This document shows, piece by piece, positions 34,127-42,367 of a DNA stretch of 51,473 nt. The stretch comes from Actinomycetota bacterium (GTDB taxonomy: Bacteria; Actinomycetota; Actinomycetes; Actinomycetales; Microbacteriaceae): positions 1 through 51,473 of the forward strand of contig JAFDWM010000296.1 in assembly GCA_018268455.1 (NCBI GenBank), in the 5' to 3' direction. Within the stretch, counting starts at the first letter, position 1, and each line of letters begins with the position of its first letter. The notes under the pieces are model-generated. The model was given only the letters and a program-made list of their open reading frames with translations, did no database searches and had not been told where the DNA came from. The position numbers were made by a program, and so were the translations under genes.

Positions 34127-34533
34127 GCGAGCGGGCGATCATCAGCGACCAGCCGCTGGACGAGGCGGTCATCCGCGCGGCCGTGGGCGACGCCGCGCAC
34201 GGGGCGACCGTGATGTTCTGCGGCATCGTGCGCGACCACGACGGCGGGCAGGCGGTGAGGGCGCTCGACTACCGCGCACACCCCGACGCGGAGCGTTTCC
34301 TGGAGGAGATCGTGGCCCGGATCGGTGCCGAGACGGGACTCCCGGTTGCGGCCGCGCACCGGGTGGGCGACCTGCGGATCGGCGACGTCGCGCTGTTCGC
34401 CGCCGCGTCGGCCGGGCATCGCAAGGAGGCGTTCGAGGCCTGCGAGCTGCTCGTCGAGGAGATCAAGCGCGGTGTCCCGATCTGGAAGCGCCAGCACTAC
34501 GCCGACGGCGTCTCGGAGTGGGTCGGGCTGTAA
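34123..34533 (+). CDS. moaE: Molybdopterin synthase catalytic subunit
   Basis: A 136-residue MoaE starting at the GTG in the GTGA overlap with moeB. Motifs are ATVMFCGIVRDHDGGQAV, LDYRAHPDAE, AAAHRVGDLRIGD and VPIWKRQHYADG with its active-site lysines. With MoaD it inserts the two sulphurs of molybdopterin. Confidence 0.96.
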   Translation: MSERAIISDQPLDEAVIRAAVGDAAHGATVMFCGIVRDHDGGQAVRALDYRAHPDAERFLEEIVARIGAETGLPVAAAHRVGDLRIGDVALFAAASAGHRKEAFEACELLVEEIKRGVPIWKRQHYADGVSEWVGL

Positions 34534-34539
34534 CGAGTC

Positions 34540-34740
34540 TGGCTGCTCCCGTCGCGTCTGGCTGCTCCCGTCGCGAAATCTGCCGCTGGTCGGGCAGATG
34601 AGCGGCGTTTTCTGCGACGGGAGCGGATCCTGGGGTCGTGTTTGGTTCCCGTCGCAAAAAGTGCCGATCTGACGGCGCGGGAGCCGCGTTTTCTGCGACG
34701 GGAGCGGATCCGGCCTCGTTCCCGTCGCGAAAGGTGCGGG
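34540..34740. repeat. Palindromic repeat family 3, tandem copies
   Basis: The whole spacer between convergent moaE and moaA is repeat. One hairpin joins GCTCCCGTCGCGAAATCTGC (34564 on) to the TTTTCTGCGACGGGAGC ending near 34624. A second joins GGTTCCCGTCGCAAAAAGTG (34645 on) to TTTTCTGCGACGGGAGC near 34704. Single half-units GCTCCCGTCGCG (34545) and GTTCCCGTCGCG (34717) flank them. The same family occurs at 41633-41740. Confidence 0.8.
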
Positions 34741-34741
34741 C

Positions 34742-35836
34742 TCAGCCCCCGATGTAGCTCATCTCGATGCGGGCGCGGTCGGCGCGCAGCTCGGGAGTGA
34801 GGCTCGATCGGATCTCGCTGTAGCGGTCGTCGCGCACGCCCCAGATGTCCGCCAGCGTCGCCGTGAGCTCGGCGTCGGTGGCCCCGCCGCGCACGAGCGC
34901 ACGCAGGTCGTGGCCCTCGCTCGCGAACAGGCACGTGAACAGGCGCCCCTCCGTCGACAGCCGCGCGCGGCTGCAGGATCCGCAGAACGCGTTCGTGACC
35001 GAGGAGATCACGCCGATCTCGCCGGATCCGTCCACGTACCGCCAGCGCTTCGCGGTCTCTCCGGGGGCGGTCGGCGCCAGCGGTTCGAGCGGGAACCGCG
35101 CATGGATCTGCGCCACGATCTCAGCCGAGGGAACGACCTCGTCGAGGCTCCACCCGTTCGTCGCGCCGACGTCCATGTACTCGATGAAGCGCAGCACATG
35201 TCCGGTGCCGCGGAAGTGCTCGGCCAGGCTCAGGATCTCGCCGTCGTTGAGTCCGCGCTTCACGACGGTGTTGAGCTTGACCGGCAGACCGGCGTCGCGG
35301 GCGGCGTCGATGCCGGCGAGCACGCGGCGCACCGGGAACTGCACGTCGTTCATGCGGCGGAACAGCGCATCGTCGAGCGAATCGATCGAGACCGTCACGC
35401 GATCGACACCGGCGGCCTTCAGCGCCTCGGCCTTGACGGCGAGGGCGGATCCGTTCGTCGTGAGCGCGATCTCCGGCTTGTCGCCGTCGAGCGTGCGGAG
35501 CGCGGCGAGCCGGGCGACCAGATCCTCGACGCCGCGCCGCAGCAGCGGTTCTCCGCCGGTCAGACGGAGTTTCCGCACGCCGTTGGCGAGGGCGGCGCGG
35601 GAGATGCGCTCGATCTCCTCGAACGTGAGCAGTTCATGCCGTTCCAGGAATGCATAGTCGCGACCGAACACCTCGCGCGGCATGCAGTACACGCAGCGGA
35701 AGTTGCAGCGATCGGTGACCGAGATCCGCAGATCGTGCAGAGGGCGCCGACGGGCGTCGAGCACACCGGTCGACGGCAGCCGCCGTGCGCCCGCACGGGC
35801 GGCACCGGCGGAGTGCGACTCCGGCGCGATCGTCAT
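34742..35836 (-). CDS. moaA: GTP 3',8-cyclase
   Basis: A 364-residue radical SAM enzyme that starts molybdenum cofactor synthesis from GTP. The SAM cluster is C44, C48, C51 in [13 protein letters not shown]; the second 4Fe-4S cluster is in [31 protein letters not shown] is the glycine motif and the conserved C-terminal Gly-Gly is present (YIGG). AAAGGGGG lies eight bases before the ATG. A TACCGT box at 35861-35866 gives a leader of only about 18 bases, too short for a Moco riboswitch. Confidence 0.96.
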   Translation of the reverse strand: MTIAPESHSAGAARAGARRLPSTGVLDARRRPLHDLRISVTDRCNFRCVYCMPREVFGRDYAFLERHELLTFEEIERISRAALANGVRKLRLTGGEPLLRRGVEDLVARLAALRTLDGDKPEIALTTNGSALAVKAEALKAAGVDRVTVSIDSLDDALFRRMNDVQFPVRRVLAGIDAARDAGLPVKLNTVVKRGLNDGEILSLAEHFRGTGHVLRFIEYMDVGATNGWSLDEVVPSAEIVAQIHARFPLEPLAPTAPGETAKRWRYVDGSGEIGVISSVTNAFCGSCSRARLSTEGRLFTCLFASEGHDLRALVRGGATDAELTATLADIWGVRDDRYSEIRSSLTPELRADRARIEMSYIGG

Positions 35837-35860
35837 CGGTCAGCCCCCTTTCGAGTGGCC

Positions 35861-35866
35861 ACGGTA
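35861..35866 (-). promoter_or_regulatory. -10 box for moaA
   Basis: TACCGT on the minus strand, 25 bases upstream of the ATG. No strong -35. Confidence 0.4.
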
Positions 35867-35914
35867 GCACCGTCGCGTGGGTCCGGGATCCGTGCGAGGC
35901 GGGGATAACAGGTC

Positions 35915-35951
35915 GGACACCCGGCGGCGGGGGTTCCTCGGGGAGGTGTCC
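35915..35951 (-). terminator. Hairpin downstream of modC
   Basis: GGACACC (35915-35921) pairs with GGTGTCC (35945-35951); CACCCGG and CCGGGTG nearby offer an alternative pairing. It begins 30 bases after the modC stop, in the right place to end the mod operon transcript. Confidence 0.5.
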
Positions 35952-35980
35952 CGGGTGCGTTCTTCCGGTCGATCAGCCGC

Positions 35981-37078
35981 TCAGCGCACCCCGCGGATCG
36001 AGACGTCGGCCGGGTCGAGGTCGAAGCGCACCCGGAGCCCGATCTGCAGACCGAGGGCGACCGCGTGGGTCGAGGGGCAGTCGACGGCGACCTCGGGCTG
36101 CTCGGCGGTGCGCAGGCGCAGGCCGCCGGCGATCGGATCCAGCTCCGCGACCGTACCCGACCACGTTCCGAACCCGCCTGAACCCTCCGCACCGGCTCCA
36201 CCGCCCGCACCGTCGGCCGAGACCCGCACCGAGCCCGGCGCGAACACGACGCTGCCCGCCTCACCGACGGCGAGCGCTTCGCCATGTCCGCGCAGCGTGA
36301 GCCCCGCGGCCCGCACGGTCCCGTCGCCGTCGCCGACGGCGTCCAGCCGGTTCACCCCGGACAGCGCCGCCACGAACTCCGACGGCGGATGTCCGAGCAC
36401 CTCGGCGGTGCGGCCGCTGTGCACGACGGATCCGCCCTGCATCACCAGTGTGCGGGCGGCGAGGATCAGCGCGTCCATCGGGTCGTGCGTGACGAGCACG
36501 ATGGGGATCGGACGATCGCCGGCGCCGACCTGCGCCGCGATCAGCCGCCGCGCCTGCGCGGCGGAGGGCGCGTCGAGGGCGGCGAACGGCTCGTCCAGCA
36601 GCAGCGCATCGGGCTCGGCGGCGAGCGCCCGGGCGATCGCGACGCGCTGCTGCTGCCCGCCGGACAGCTCCGCCGGGCGCCGCCCCGCGTACTCGGCGAG
36701 CCCCACCTCGGTGAGGCGTCGCTCCGCCCGCTCCCGGGCCTGGGCGCGCGGAACGCCCTGCGCGCGGGGGCCGAACGCCACGTTCTCGCGCACGGAGAGG
36801 TGCGGGAACAGCAGCGGTCGCTGCCCGAGCAGCGCGAGGCGGCGCTTCGCCGGCGGCACGTGCACGCCGCGCGTGGCGCCCGGGCCCGCAGGAGCGTCGA
36901 GCACCCGGTCGCCGACCACGACGGAACCGGCGGCGGGCAGGAGGCCCGCGATCGCGTGCAGCAGGGTCGACTTGCCGGATCCGTTCGGCCCGATCACCGC
37001 GAGGATCTCGCCCGGCTCCGCCTCGAAGGCCGCGTCGAGTGCGAACGCACCCCGGTGCAGTCGCAGATCGACCTTCAT
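35981..37078 (-). CDS. modC: Molybdate ABC transporter ATP-binding protein
   Basis: A 365-residue ModC. Walker A is GPNGSGKS (30-37), the signature LSGGQQQR, Walker B ALLLDEPFAALD and the switch His in VLVTHDP. A C-terminal Mop/TOBE domain (about residues 250-365) is present, as in ModC proteins that sense molybdate. ATG at 37078 overlaps the modB stop (ATGA). Last gene of the operon. Confidence 0.95.
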   Translation of the reverse strand: MKVDLRLHRGAFALDAAFEAEPGEILAVIGPNGSGKSTLLHAIAGLLPAAGSVVVGDRVLDAPAGPGATRGVHVPPAKRRLALLGQRPLLFPHLSVRENVAFGPRAQGVPRAQARERAERRLTEVGLAEYAGRRPAELSGGQQQRVAIARALAAEPDALLLDEPFAALDAPSAAQARRLIAAQVGAGDRPIPIVLVTHDPMDALILAARTLVMQGGSVVHSGRTAEVLGHPPSEFVAALSGVNRLDAVGDGDGTVRAAGLTLRGHGEALAVGEAGSVVFAPGSVRVSADGAGGGAGAEGSGGFGTWSGTVAELDPIAGGLRLRTAEQPEVAVDCPSTHAVALGLQIGLRVRFDLDPADVSIRGVR

Positions 37079-37926
37079 CGCACGGCCCCCGCCCGCCAGC
37101 CGCGCACGAGCACGAGCACGGCGATCGCGACGAGGATGAGCATGAGCGACAGCGCGATCGCGGTGTCCTCCTCGACGCCCGCGCCGTTGAACGCGGTGTA
37201 GATCGCGAGCGGCATCGTGCGGGTGATCCCGGCCGCGTTGCCGGCGAACAGCGCCGTCGCGCCGAACTCGCCGAGTGCACGGGCGAAGCACAGCACGGTG
37301 CCGGCGACGAGCCCGGGCGCGGCGAGCGGCAGCGTCACCCGGCGGAACACGGTGAACCGGCTCGCGCCGAGTCCGGCGGCGACGCGCTCGTGCTCGGTGC
37401 CGGTCGCGCGCAGCGCGCCCTCGATCGAGATCACGAGGAACGGCAGCGCGACGAACGACTGCGCGATGACGACCGCCGCGGTCGTGAACGGGATCTGGAT
37501 CCCGGCGACGGAGAGCGCGCCGCCGAGCAGTCCGTTGCGGCCGAGGAGCGCCAGCAGCGCGATGCCGCCGACGAGCGGGGGCAGCACGAGGGGGAGCGTG
37601 GTGAGCGTGCGCAGCACCGAGGCCAGCCAGCCGGGGCTGCGCGCGATGGCGACCGCGAGCGGCACGCCGAGCACCGCGCAGATGGCGGTCGCGACGGTCG
37701 CGGTCCAGAGCGAGAGCCCGAGCGCCTGGAGCGCCGCGGGCGAGGTGATGGCGGCGGGGACCGCCGCCCAGTCCAGCCGCACGAGCAGTGCGACGAACGG
37801 CAGCACGAGCAGTGCGACCGCGATGCCCGCGGGGATCAGCAGCCAGGCAGGGAGGGCGCCGTCACCGCGCGCGGCATTCGCCGTGACCGACGATGCCGCG
37901 CGCGGATCCGCCCCTTCCCCCGTCAT
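37075..37926 (-). CDS. modB: Molybdate ABC transporter permease
   Basis: A 283-residue permease with five to six helices. The EAA-type loop is HERVAAGLGASRFTVFRRVT, followed by LPLAAPGLVAGTVLCFARAL and GEFGATALFAGN, the ModB/CysT-type signature. Overlaps modA upstream and modC downstream by four bases each, so it is tightly coupled. Confidence 0.95.
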   Translation of the reverse strand: MTGEGADPRAASSVTANAARGDGALPAWLLIPAGIAVALLVLPFVALLVRLDWAAVPAAITSPAALQALGLSLWTATVATAICAVLGVPLAVAIARSPGWLASVLRTLTTLPLVLPPLVGGIALLALLGRNGLLGGALSVAGIQIPFTTAAVVIAQSFVALPFLVISIEGALRATGTEHERVAAGLGASRFTVFRRVTLPLAAPGLVAGTVLCFARALGEFGATALFAGNAAGITRTMPLAIYTAFNGAGVEEDTAIALSLMLILVAIAVLVLVRGWRAGAVR

Positions 37927-38732
37927 TCGCTGCCGAAACCGAGGTCCGTGAGGACCTTCTGCCCCGCCTTCGACAGGACGAACGCCTGGAACGCCGCCGC
38001 GGCGGCGCTGTTCTTCGATGCCTTCAGCACGGTGATCGGGTACTTGTTCACAGCCTTGTCGGCGTTCGCGATCCTCACCCCGGTGACGGCGGATCCGGCG
38101 GCGGTCACATCCGTCGTGTAGACGAGGCCGGCGTCGGCCTCGCCGGCCTTGACCTTGGCGAGCACCGCGGTGACGTTCTGCTCCTCGCTCGCGGGGGTGA
38201 GCGTGACGCCGTCGGCGTCAAGCAGCGTCTTCGCCGCGCTGCCGCACGGCACGGCCGGGGCGCACAGCACGACCTTGAGGGCCGGGTCGGCGAGAGAGGC
38301 CAGATCCTTGATCTTGCGCGGGTTGCCCGGGGCGACCGCGATCTGCAGCACGTTGGTCGTGAAGACCGGAGCGTCGCCGGCGAGTCCCGCCTGGGTGACC
38401 TTGTCCATGTTCTTCTGGTCGGCCGAGGCGAACACGTCCACGGCCGCACCCGCGGTGATCTGGGTCGCGAGCGTGGAGGATCCGTCATAGGTGATCGGAT
38501 TCACATGCACGCCGGGGTTCGCGGCCTCGAAATCGGCGCTGATCGTGTCGAAGGCCTTGCTGAGCGACGCGGCGGCGAACACGGTCAGCTCGCCGCTCAG
38601 CGCGGCGTGCGACGCCGCCGAGGTCGGGACGGCCGCCGGGGTGCTGCTGCCCGCGCAGGCGGTCAGGGTGAGGGCCGCGGCGAGGGCGGTCGCGGCGAGG
38701 GCGGGAAGGCGCAGCCGCATGCCCTGGGTCAT
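37923..38732 (-). CDS. modA: Molybdate-binding lipoprotein
   Basis: A 269-residue periplasmic-type binding protein. The signal peptide ends in the lipobox TLTAC. Family segments are GELTVFAAASLSKAFDTISA, YDGSSTLATQITAGA and VFASADQKNM, which hold the Ser and Tyr/Asp ligands of oxyanion binding. The ATG at 38732 overlaps the upstream gene's TGA; ATG at 38720 is an alternative. Confidence 0.95.
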   Translation of the reverse strand: MTQGMRLRLPALAATALAAALTLTACAGSSTPAAVPTSAASHAALSGELTVFAAASLSKAFDTISADFEAANPGVHVNPITYDGSSTLATQITAGAAVDVFASADQKNMDKVTQAGLAGDAPVFTTNVLQIAVAPGNPRKIKDLASLADPALKVVLCAPAVPCGSAAKTLLDADGVTLTPASEEQNVTAVLAKVKAGEADAGLVYTTDVTAAGSAVTGVRIANADKAVNKYPITVLKASKNSAAAAAFQAFVLSKAGQKVLTDLGFGSE

Positions 38733-39130
38733 GACGACGTCCTCTCGGTCTCGATGATCATCATGGTGGCCTTGGTGACGGCGGTGGCCTTGCTGCCGAC
38801 TTCGAGGTCGAGCTCGCGGGCAGCCTCCGCCGACATCAGCGACACGACGCGGTGCGGGCCGCTCTGCAGCTCGATCTGGGCCATCAGGCCGTCGATGTGC
38901 ACGGCGGTGACGAGCCCGACGAAGCGGTTGCGGGCACTGCGCAGCATGTCGTCCGGATCCGGTTCGCCGGCGAGCGACTGGGCGCGCTCGGCGAGTTCGG
39001 CGCCGGGGACGACCTGGTGTCCGCTGGCGTCGACGGACACGGTGAGGATGCCGTCGGCGGCCCAGCGGCGGACGGTGTCGTCACTGACCCCAAGCAGGCT
39101 CGCGGCCTCTCGGATCCGAAAATGCGTCAT
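38729..39130 (-). CDS. HTH plus Mop/TOBE molybdate-binding protein
   Basis: A 133-residue protein with a MerR/excisionase-type HTH (about residues 3-50, RIREAASLLGVSDDTVRRWA) fused to a single Mop/TOBE domain (about residues 65-130, ARNRFVGLVTAVHIDGLMAQ). This fits a molybdate-responsive regulator or storage protein. It is the first gene of the mod operon and overlaps modA by four bases, so it probably senses molybdate and controls its own operon; this is inferred. TATCGT ends seven bases before the ATG. Confidence 0.9.
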   Translation of the reverse strand: MTHFRIREAASLLGVSDDTVRRWAADGILTVSVDASGHQVVPGAELAERAQSLAGEPDPDDMLRSARNRFVGLVTAVHIDGLMAQIELQSGPHRVVSLMSAEAARELDLEVGSKATAVTKATMMIIETERTSS

Positions 39131-39137
39131 GAAACTG

Positions 39138-39166
39138 ACGATAGCGCCGCAGGTGCGGAACAAACA
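39138..39166 (-). promoter_or_regulatory. Promoter of the mod operon
   Basis: On the minus strand TTGTTT (about 39162-39167), an 18-base spacer and TATCGT (39138-39143), seven bases before the ATG at 39130, so leaderless. Confidence 0.55.
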
Positions 39167-39225
39167 AGTCGGCTATCGCGATGTGGAAGTGGTATTCCAA
39201 AAAAGTTCTCGACGGATGGCGATCC

Positions 39226-39375
39226 GGTTGTTACAGTCGGTCCCAGCCCGAGATCGCAAAAGCCGTCTCAGGCGGGATGACAACCTAGCGGTTCGACGTA
39301 CTTATCTCGAGGAAGGGCCCGACGAAGGGCCCGACCGGAAGCCGTATCACTGCGACGACAGCAAGGAAGCTCTCC
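39226..39375 (+). promoter_or_regulatory. Structured leader upstream of guanine deaminase
   Basis: GGTTGTTA (39226-39233) pairs with TGACAACC (39278-39285), enclosing a nested hairpin (AGCCCGAGA with TCTCAGGC). A tandem 12-base repeat GAAGGGCCCGAC follows at 39312-39335. A TACAGT (39232-39237) could be a -10, which would place the transcript start inside the first stem, so it is unclear whether the full structure is transcribed. No purine-riboswitch core is recognisable. A plausible GGAAG site precedes the ATG. The rest of 39131-39225 holds only the divergent mod promoter. Confidence 0.4.
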
Positions 39376-39906
39376 ATGAACAGCACCTCTGTGCCCGCCC
39401 ACAGCAGCGCGTCTTCATCCGCTGCTGCGACCACGCCGGCCGAGTATCTCGCGCAGGCCGTCGCCCTCGCCACGGACAACGTCCGAAACGCCGGAGGTCC
39501 GTTCGGCGCCATCATCGTCTCGGCCGACGGCCGGGTCTTCGAGGGCGTCAACCGGGTCACCGCGAATCTCGATCCGTCGGCGCACGCCGAGGTGACCGCG
39601 ATCCGCAACGCGTGCCAGCAGCTCGGCACGTTCGACCTCTCCGGCGCCACCCTCTACACGAGCTGCGAGCCGTGCCCGATGTGCCTCGCCACATCGCTGT
39701 GGGCGCGCATCGACCGCGTCTACTTCGCGGCGAACCGCGACGACGCCGCCGATGCCGGCTTCGACGATGCGGTGTTCTACCGCTACTTCGAGGGCGGGCC
39801 GGAGGACAGGGCGATCATGCCTGTCGCTGACATCGCCCTGCCGGCCGAAGAGCGCGTGGCGCCCTTCACCGAATGGAACCTCACCACCACCCGCATCGAG
39901 TACTGA
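39376..39906 (+). CDS. Guanine deaminase (nucleoside deaminase family)
   Basis: A 176-residue zinc deaminase of the CDA fold. The first Zn motif is His70-Ala-Glu72 (SAHAEVTAI) and the second is PCxxC with Cys100 and Cys103 (TSCEPCPMCLATSLWARI). The pattern and the C-terminal acidic segment (DDAVFYRYFEGG) match bacterial GuaD, which converts guanine to xanthine. The N-terminal 20 residues are a Ser/Ala-rich extension. The purine permease gene follows 28 bases later, and xanthine oxidation genes lie nearby, which supports guanine over cytosine or adenosine as the substrate. Confidence 0.88.
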   Translation: MNSTSVPAHSSASSSAAATTPAEYLAQAVALATDNVRNAGGPFGAIIVSADGRVFEGVNRVTANLDPSAHAEVTAIRNACQQLGTFDLSGATLYTSCEPCPMCLATSLWARIDRVYFAANRDDAADAGFDDAVFYRYFEGGPEDRAIMPVADIALPAEERVAPFTEWNLTTTRIEY

Positions 39907-39934
39907 CCCGACCCGAAGAAACCTGGAGCAGACA

Positions 39935-41473
39935 ATGACGTCCCACACTCCCTCTCCCGAGACCGAGGGCATGCCCGCCGTCTCCGGCGGTGATGTGTTC
40001 TCCCGCAGCACGGAGGACCTGCCGCCGCTGCAGACCGGCACCAGCACCACCGTCGACGCCGAGCCGAAGAACGCGATGGACCGCTTCTTCGAGATCACGC
40101 GCCGCGGATCCACCGTCGGCCGCGAGATCCGCGGCGGCATCGTGACGTTCGTCACGATGGCCTACATCGTGATCCTGAACCCGCTGATTCTCGGCGGCAC
40201 GAAGGATGTCGCGGATCACGCGCTGCAGGCCGCGCAGATCGGCGCGGCCACCGGCCTCACCGCCGGAGTCATGACGATCCTGTTCGGCGTGATCGCCCGC
40301 CTCCCGTTCGCACTCGCCGCGGGTCTGGGCATCAACTCCTTCCTCGCCGTCTCGGTCGTCGGCCAGGTGACGTGGCAGGAGGCCATGGGCCTCGTCGTCA
40401 TCAACGGCGTGCTGATCGTGGTGTTCGGAGCCACCGGCATCCGGACCGCGATCTTCAAGGCCGTGCCGCAGGCGCTCAAGGCCGCGATCACGGTCGGCAT
40501 CGGCCTCTTCATCGCCTTCATCGGCTTCGTCGACTCCGGCTTCGTGAACCGTACGCCCGCCGGTCCTCCGGTGCAGCTCGGCAACGGCGGATCCATCACC
40601 TCGGTTCCGACGCTCATCTTCCTGCTGGGCGTGGTGGTCATCGCGATCCTGGTGGCGCGGAAGGTGCCCGGTGGGATCCTGATCGGCATCGTGGCGACCA
40701 CGATCGTCGCACTCATCGCGCAGGCGGTGCTGAACCTCGGACCCTCCGTCAAGGACCCGAACGGCTGGCACATGACCATCCCGCAGCTGCCGAGCTCCTG
40801 GGTGACCGTCCCGGACTTCGGCCTCGTCGGTCAGTTCGACCTGTTCGGCGCCTTCGGCCGGATCGGCGCCCTGTCGGCCACGATGCTCGTCTTCACCCTG
40901 GTGTTCTCGAACTTCTTCGACGCGATGGGCACGATGACGGGCCTCGCGAAGAACGCCGGCCTGGCGTACAAGGACGGCACGTTCCCCCGCCTGCGCTCCG
41001 CGTTCGTCGTCGAGGGCTTCGGCGCGGTCGCAGGTGGCGTGACCTCCACGTCGTCGAACACGGTCTACGTCGACAGCGCCTCCGGCATCGGCGAGGGTGC
41101 GCGCACCGGTCTCGCCTCTCTCGTGGTCGGCGTGCTGTTCCTGCTGTCGATGTTCCTCACCCCTCTCACGCTGGTCGTGCCGATCGAGGTCGGATCCGCG
41201 GCGCTGGTCGTCGTCGGTGCGATGATGATGGCCCAGATCCGCGAGATCAAGTTCGACAAGTTCGCGGTGGCGCTGCCGGCCTTCCTCACGATCGTGACGA
41301 TGCCGCTGACCTACTCGATCGCCAACGGCATCGGCGTCGGCTTCATCTCCTGGGCCCTCGTGAACGCGCTGTCCGGCCGGGCGCGCAAGGTGCACTGGCT
41401 GATGTGGGTGGTCGCCGCCGGGTTCGCGCTCTACTTCGTGCGCGGTCCGGTGGAGCAGCTGCTCGGGCACTGA
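39935..41473 (+). CDS. NCS2 family purine permease (AzgA-like)
   Basis: A 512-residue purine transporter with about 12-14 helices. ATG at 39935 follows a GGAG. The cytoplasmic N-terminus of about 60 residues is longer than usual. Family features are the GGIVTFVTMAYIVILNP opening, GLGINSFLAVSV, DAMGTMTGLAKNAGL in the core and the TSSSNTVYVDSASGIGEGAR segment, as in AzgA/GhxP-type adenine, guanine and hypoxanthine transporters. Cotranscribed with guanine deaminase, so it probably brings in guanine or hypoxanthine. Confidence 0.93.
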   Translation: MTSHTPSPETEGMPAVSGGDVFSRSTEDLPPLQTGTSTTVDAEPKNAMDRFFEITRRGSTVGREIRGGIVTFVTMAYIVILNPLILGGTKDVADHALQAAQIGAATGLTAGVMTILFGVIARLPFALAAGLGINSFLAVSVVGQVTWQEAMGLVVINGVLIVVFGATGIRTAIFKAVPQALKAAITVGIGLFIAFIGFVDSGFVNRTPAGPPVQLGNGGSITSVPTLIFLLGVVVIAILVARKVPGGILIGIVATTIVALIAQAVLNLGPSVKDPNGWHMTIPQLPSSWVTVPDFGLVGQFDLFGAFGRIGALSATMLVFTLVFSNFFDAMGTMTGLAKNAGLAYKDGTFPRLRSAFVVEGFGAVAGGVTSTSSNTVYVDSASGIGEGARTGLASLVVGVLFLLSMFLTPLTLVVPIEVGSAALVVVGAMMMAQIREIKFDKFAVALPAFLTIVTMPLTYSIANGIGVGFISWALVNALSGRARKVHWLMWVVAAGFALYFVRGPVEQLLGH

Positions 41474-41553
41474 CGTCCGCAGCCGTCTCAGACCGGCCGG
41501 GTCTCCGCACGCCCGGCTGCTGAGCCCGGCTGTCGGGAGCCGGCTCGCCGGAA

Positions 41554-41579
41554 GCCCCGATCCCTCGAGGGATCGGGGC
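41554..41579 (+). terminator. Terminator downstream of the purine permease
   Basis: A perfect 26-base palindrome with the 13-base arm GCCCCGATCCCTC, followed by CTTCGG. It lies about 80 bases after the permease stop. Confidence 0.75.
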
Positions 41580-41632
41580 CTTCGGCATGTCTGGGGACGG
41601 GTCGAGGACGCCCTGGGGGCGTTGAGCGAGCG

Positions 41633-41740
41633 AGTGGTTCCCGTCGCAGAATCTGTCGTTGTGACGGCGCGTGAGGGGCCTCTTTTGCGACGGGAGCGTC
41701 GGGTGCGTGGTTCCCGTCGCAGAATCTGTCGTTGTGGCGG
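41633..41740. repeat. Palindromic repeat family 3, second locus
   Basis: GGTTCCCGTCGCAGAATCTG (41636 on) pairs with TTTTGCGACGGGAGC ending near 41699, and the same GGTTCCCGTCGCAGAATCTG half-unit recurs at 41709. It sits between the convergent permease and mocA genes, like the family 3 cluster between moaE and moaA. Confidence 0.75.
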
Positions 41741-41746
41741 ATCCGG

Positions 41747-42367
41747 TCAGCGGCCGGCGGACTCCTTCGCGAGCCAGCGCTGCAGATCCGCGGGCTCGTC
41801 GATGTCGTCGCCGTGACCGAGGTCACCGCACTCCACCGCGTCGACGAGCCGGCGGTTGCGGGAGATCCACGCCCGCGCGCCCGCGTCACCCTCCGCGCAG
41901 GCGGCGGCGGAGAGCAGGTGCGCGGTGTCGAAGACCACGGGGTTCCCCGGGATCCCGTTCCACATTGCGCGGGTGACCCGCCCCGGCACGTGCGCGGCGA
42001 AGAGCCGGCGGATGACCTGCTCGTCCACACCCGGCTGATCGACGAGCAGCACGATCACGGCCTGCGGCGGGGCGTCGGTCATCACCAGCGGCAGCACCGC
42101 GGCGCGCAGGGATGCCGACATGCCCAGGTGCGCGTCGTGCACGCCGATGGGGTGCGCGGCGGGGCAGCGGTCGCGCAGCCAGGCGCGGGCCGTGCGCGCA
42201 CGCGGCCTGAGCGTCACGGCCACGGTGCATCCGGCCTGGGCCGCCGCGCGCGCCGCCCGGGTGACGAGCACCTCGTCGCCCCAGGGCAGCAGCGCCTTCG
42301 GGCCGCGGCCGAGGCGAGAGCCTCGTCCAGCCGCGAGCACGATCGCATGCCGGGGCAGGGTCGTCAT
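41747..42367 (-). CDS. Molybdenum cofactor cytidylyltransferase (MocA-like NTP transferase)
   Basis: A 206-residue nucleotidyltransferase with the GT-A type nucleotide motif VLAAGRGSRLGRGPKALLPW near the start and VLLVDQPGVDEQVIRRL (metal-binding DQP). MocA adds CMP to molybdopterin to make MCD, the cofactor form used by xanthine dehydrogenase-type enzymes. ATG at 42367 overlaps the TGA of the upstream Mo subunit gene (ATGA). It is the last gene of the operon, so it is dedicated to maturing that enzyme. Confidence 0.9.
   Translation of the reverse strand: MTTLPRHAIVLAAGRGSRLGRGPKALLPWGDEVLVTRAARAAAQAGCTVAVTLRPRARTARAWLRDRCPAAHPIGVHDAHLGMSASLRAAVLPLVMTDAPPQAVIVLLVDQPGVDEQVIRRLFAAHVPGRVTRAMWNGIPGNPVVFDTAHLLSAAACAEGDAGARAWISRNRRLVDAVECGDLGHGDDIDEPADLQRWLAKESAGR

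Noticed and set aside
34534-34741. Small gene in the moaE-moaA spacer
   Set aside because: Open frames there change along the repeats and have no start with a ribosome binding site. The spacer is explained by family 3 palindromes.
35837-35866. Moco riboswitch in front of moaA
   Set aside because: The predicted leader is only about 18 bases. The nearby hairpin at 35915-35951 lies upstream of the promoter and better fits a modC terminator.
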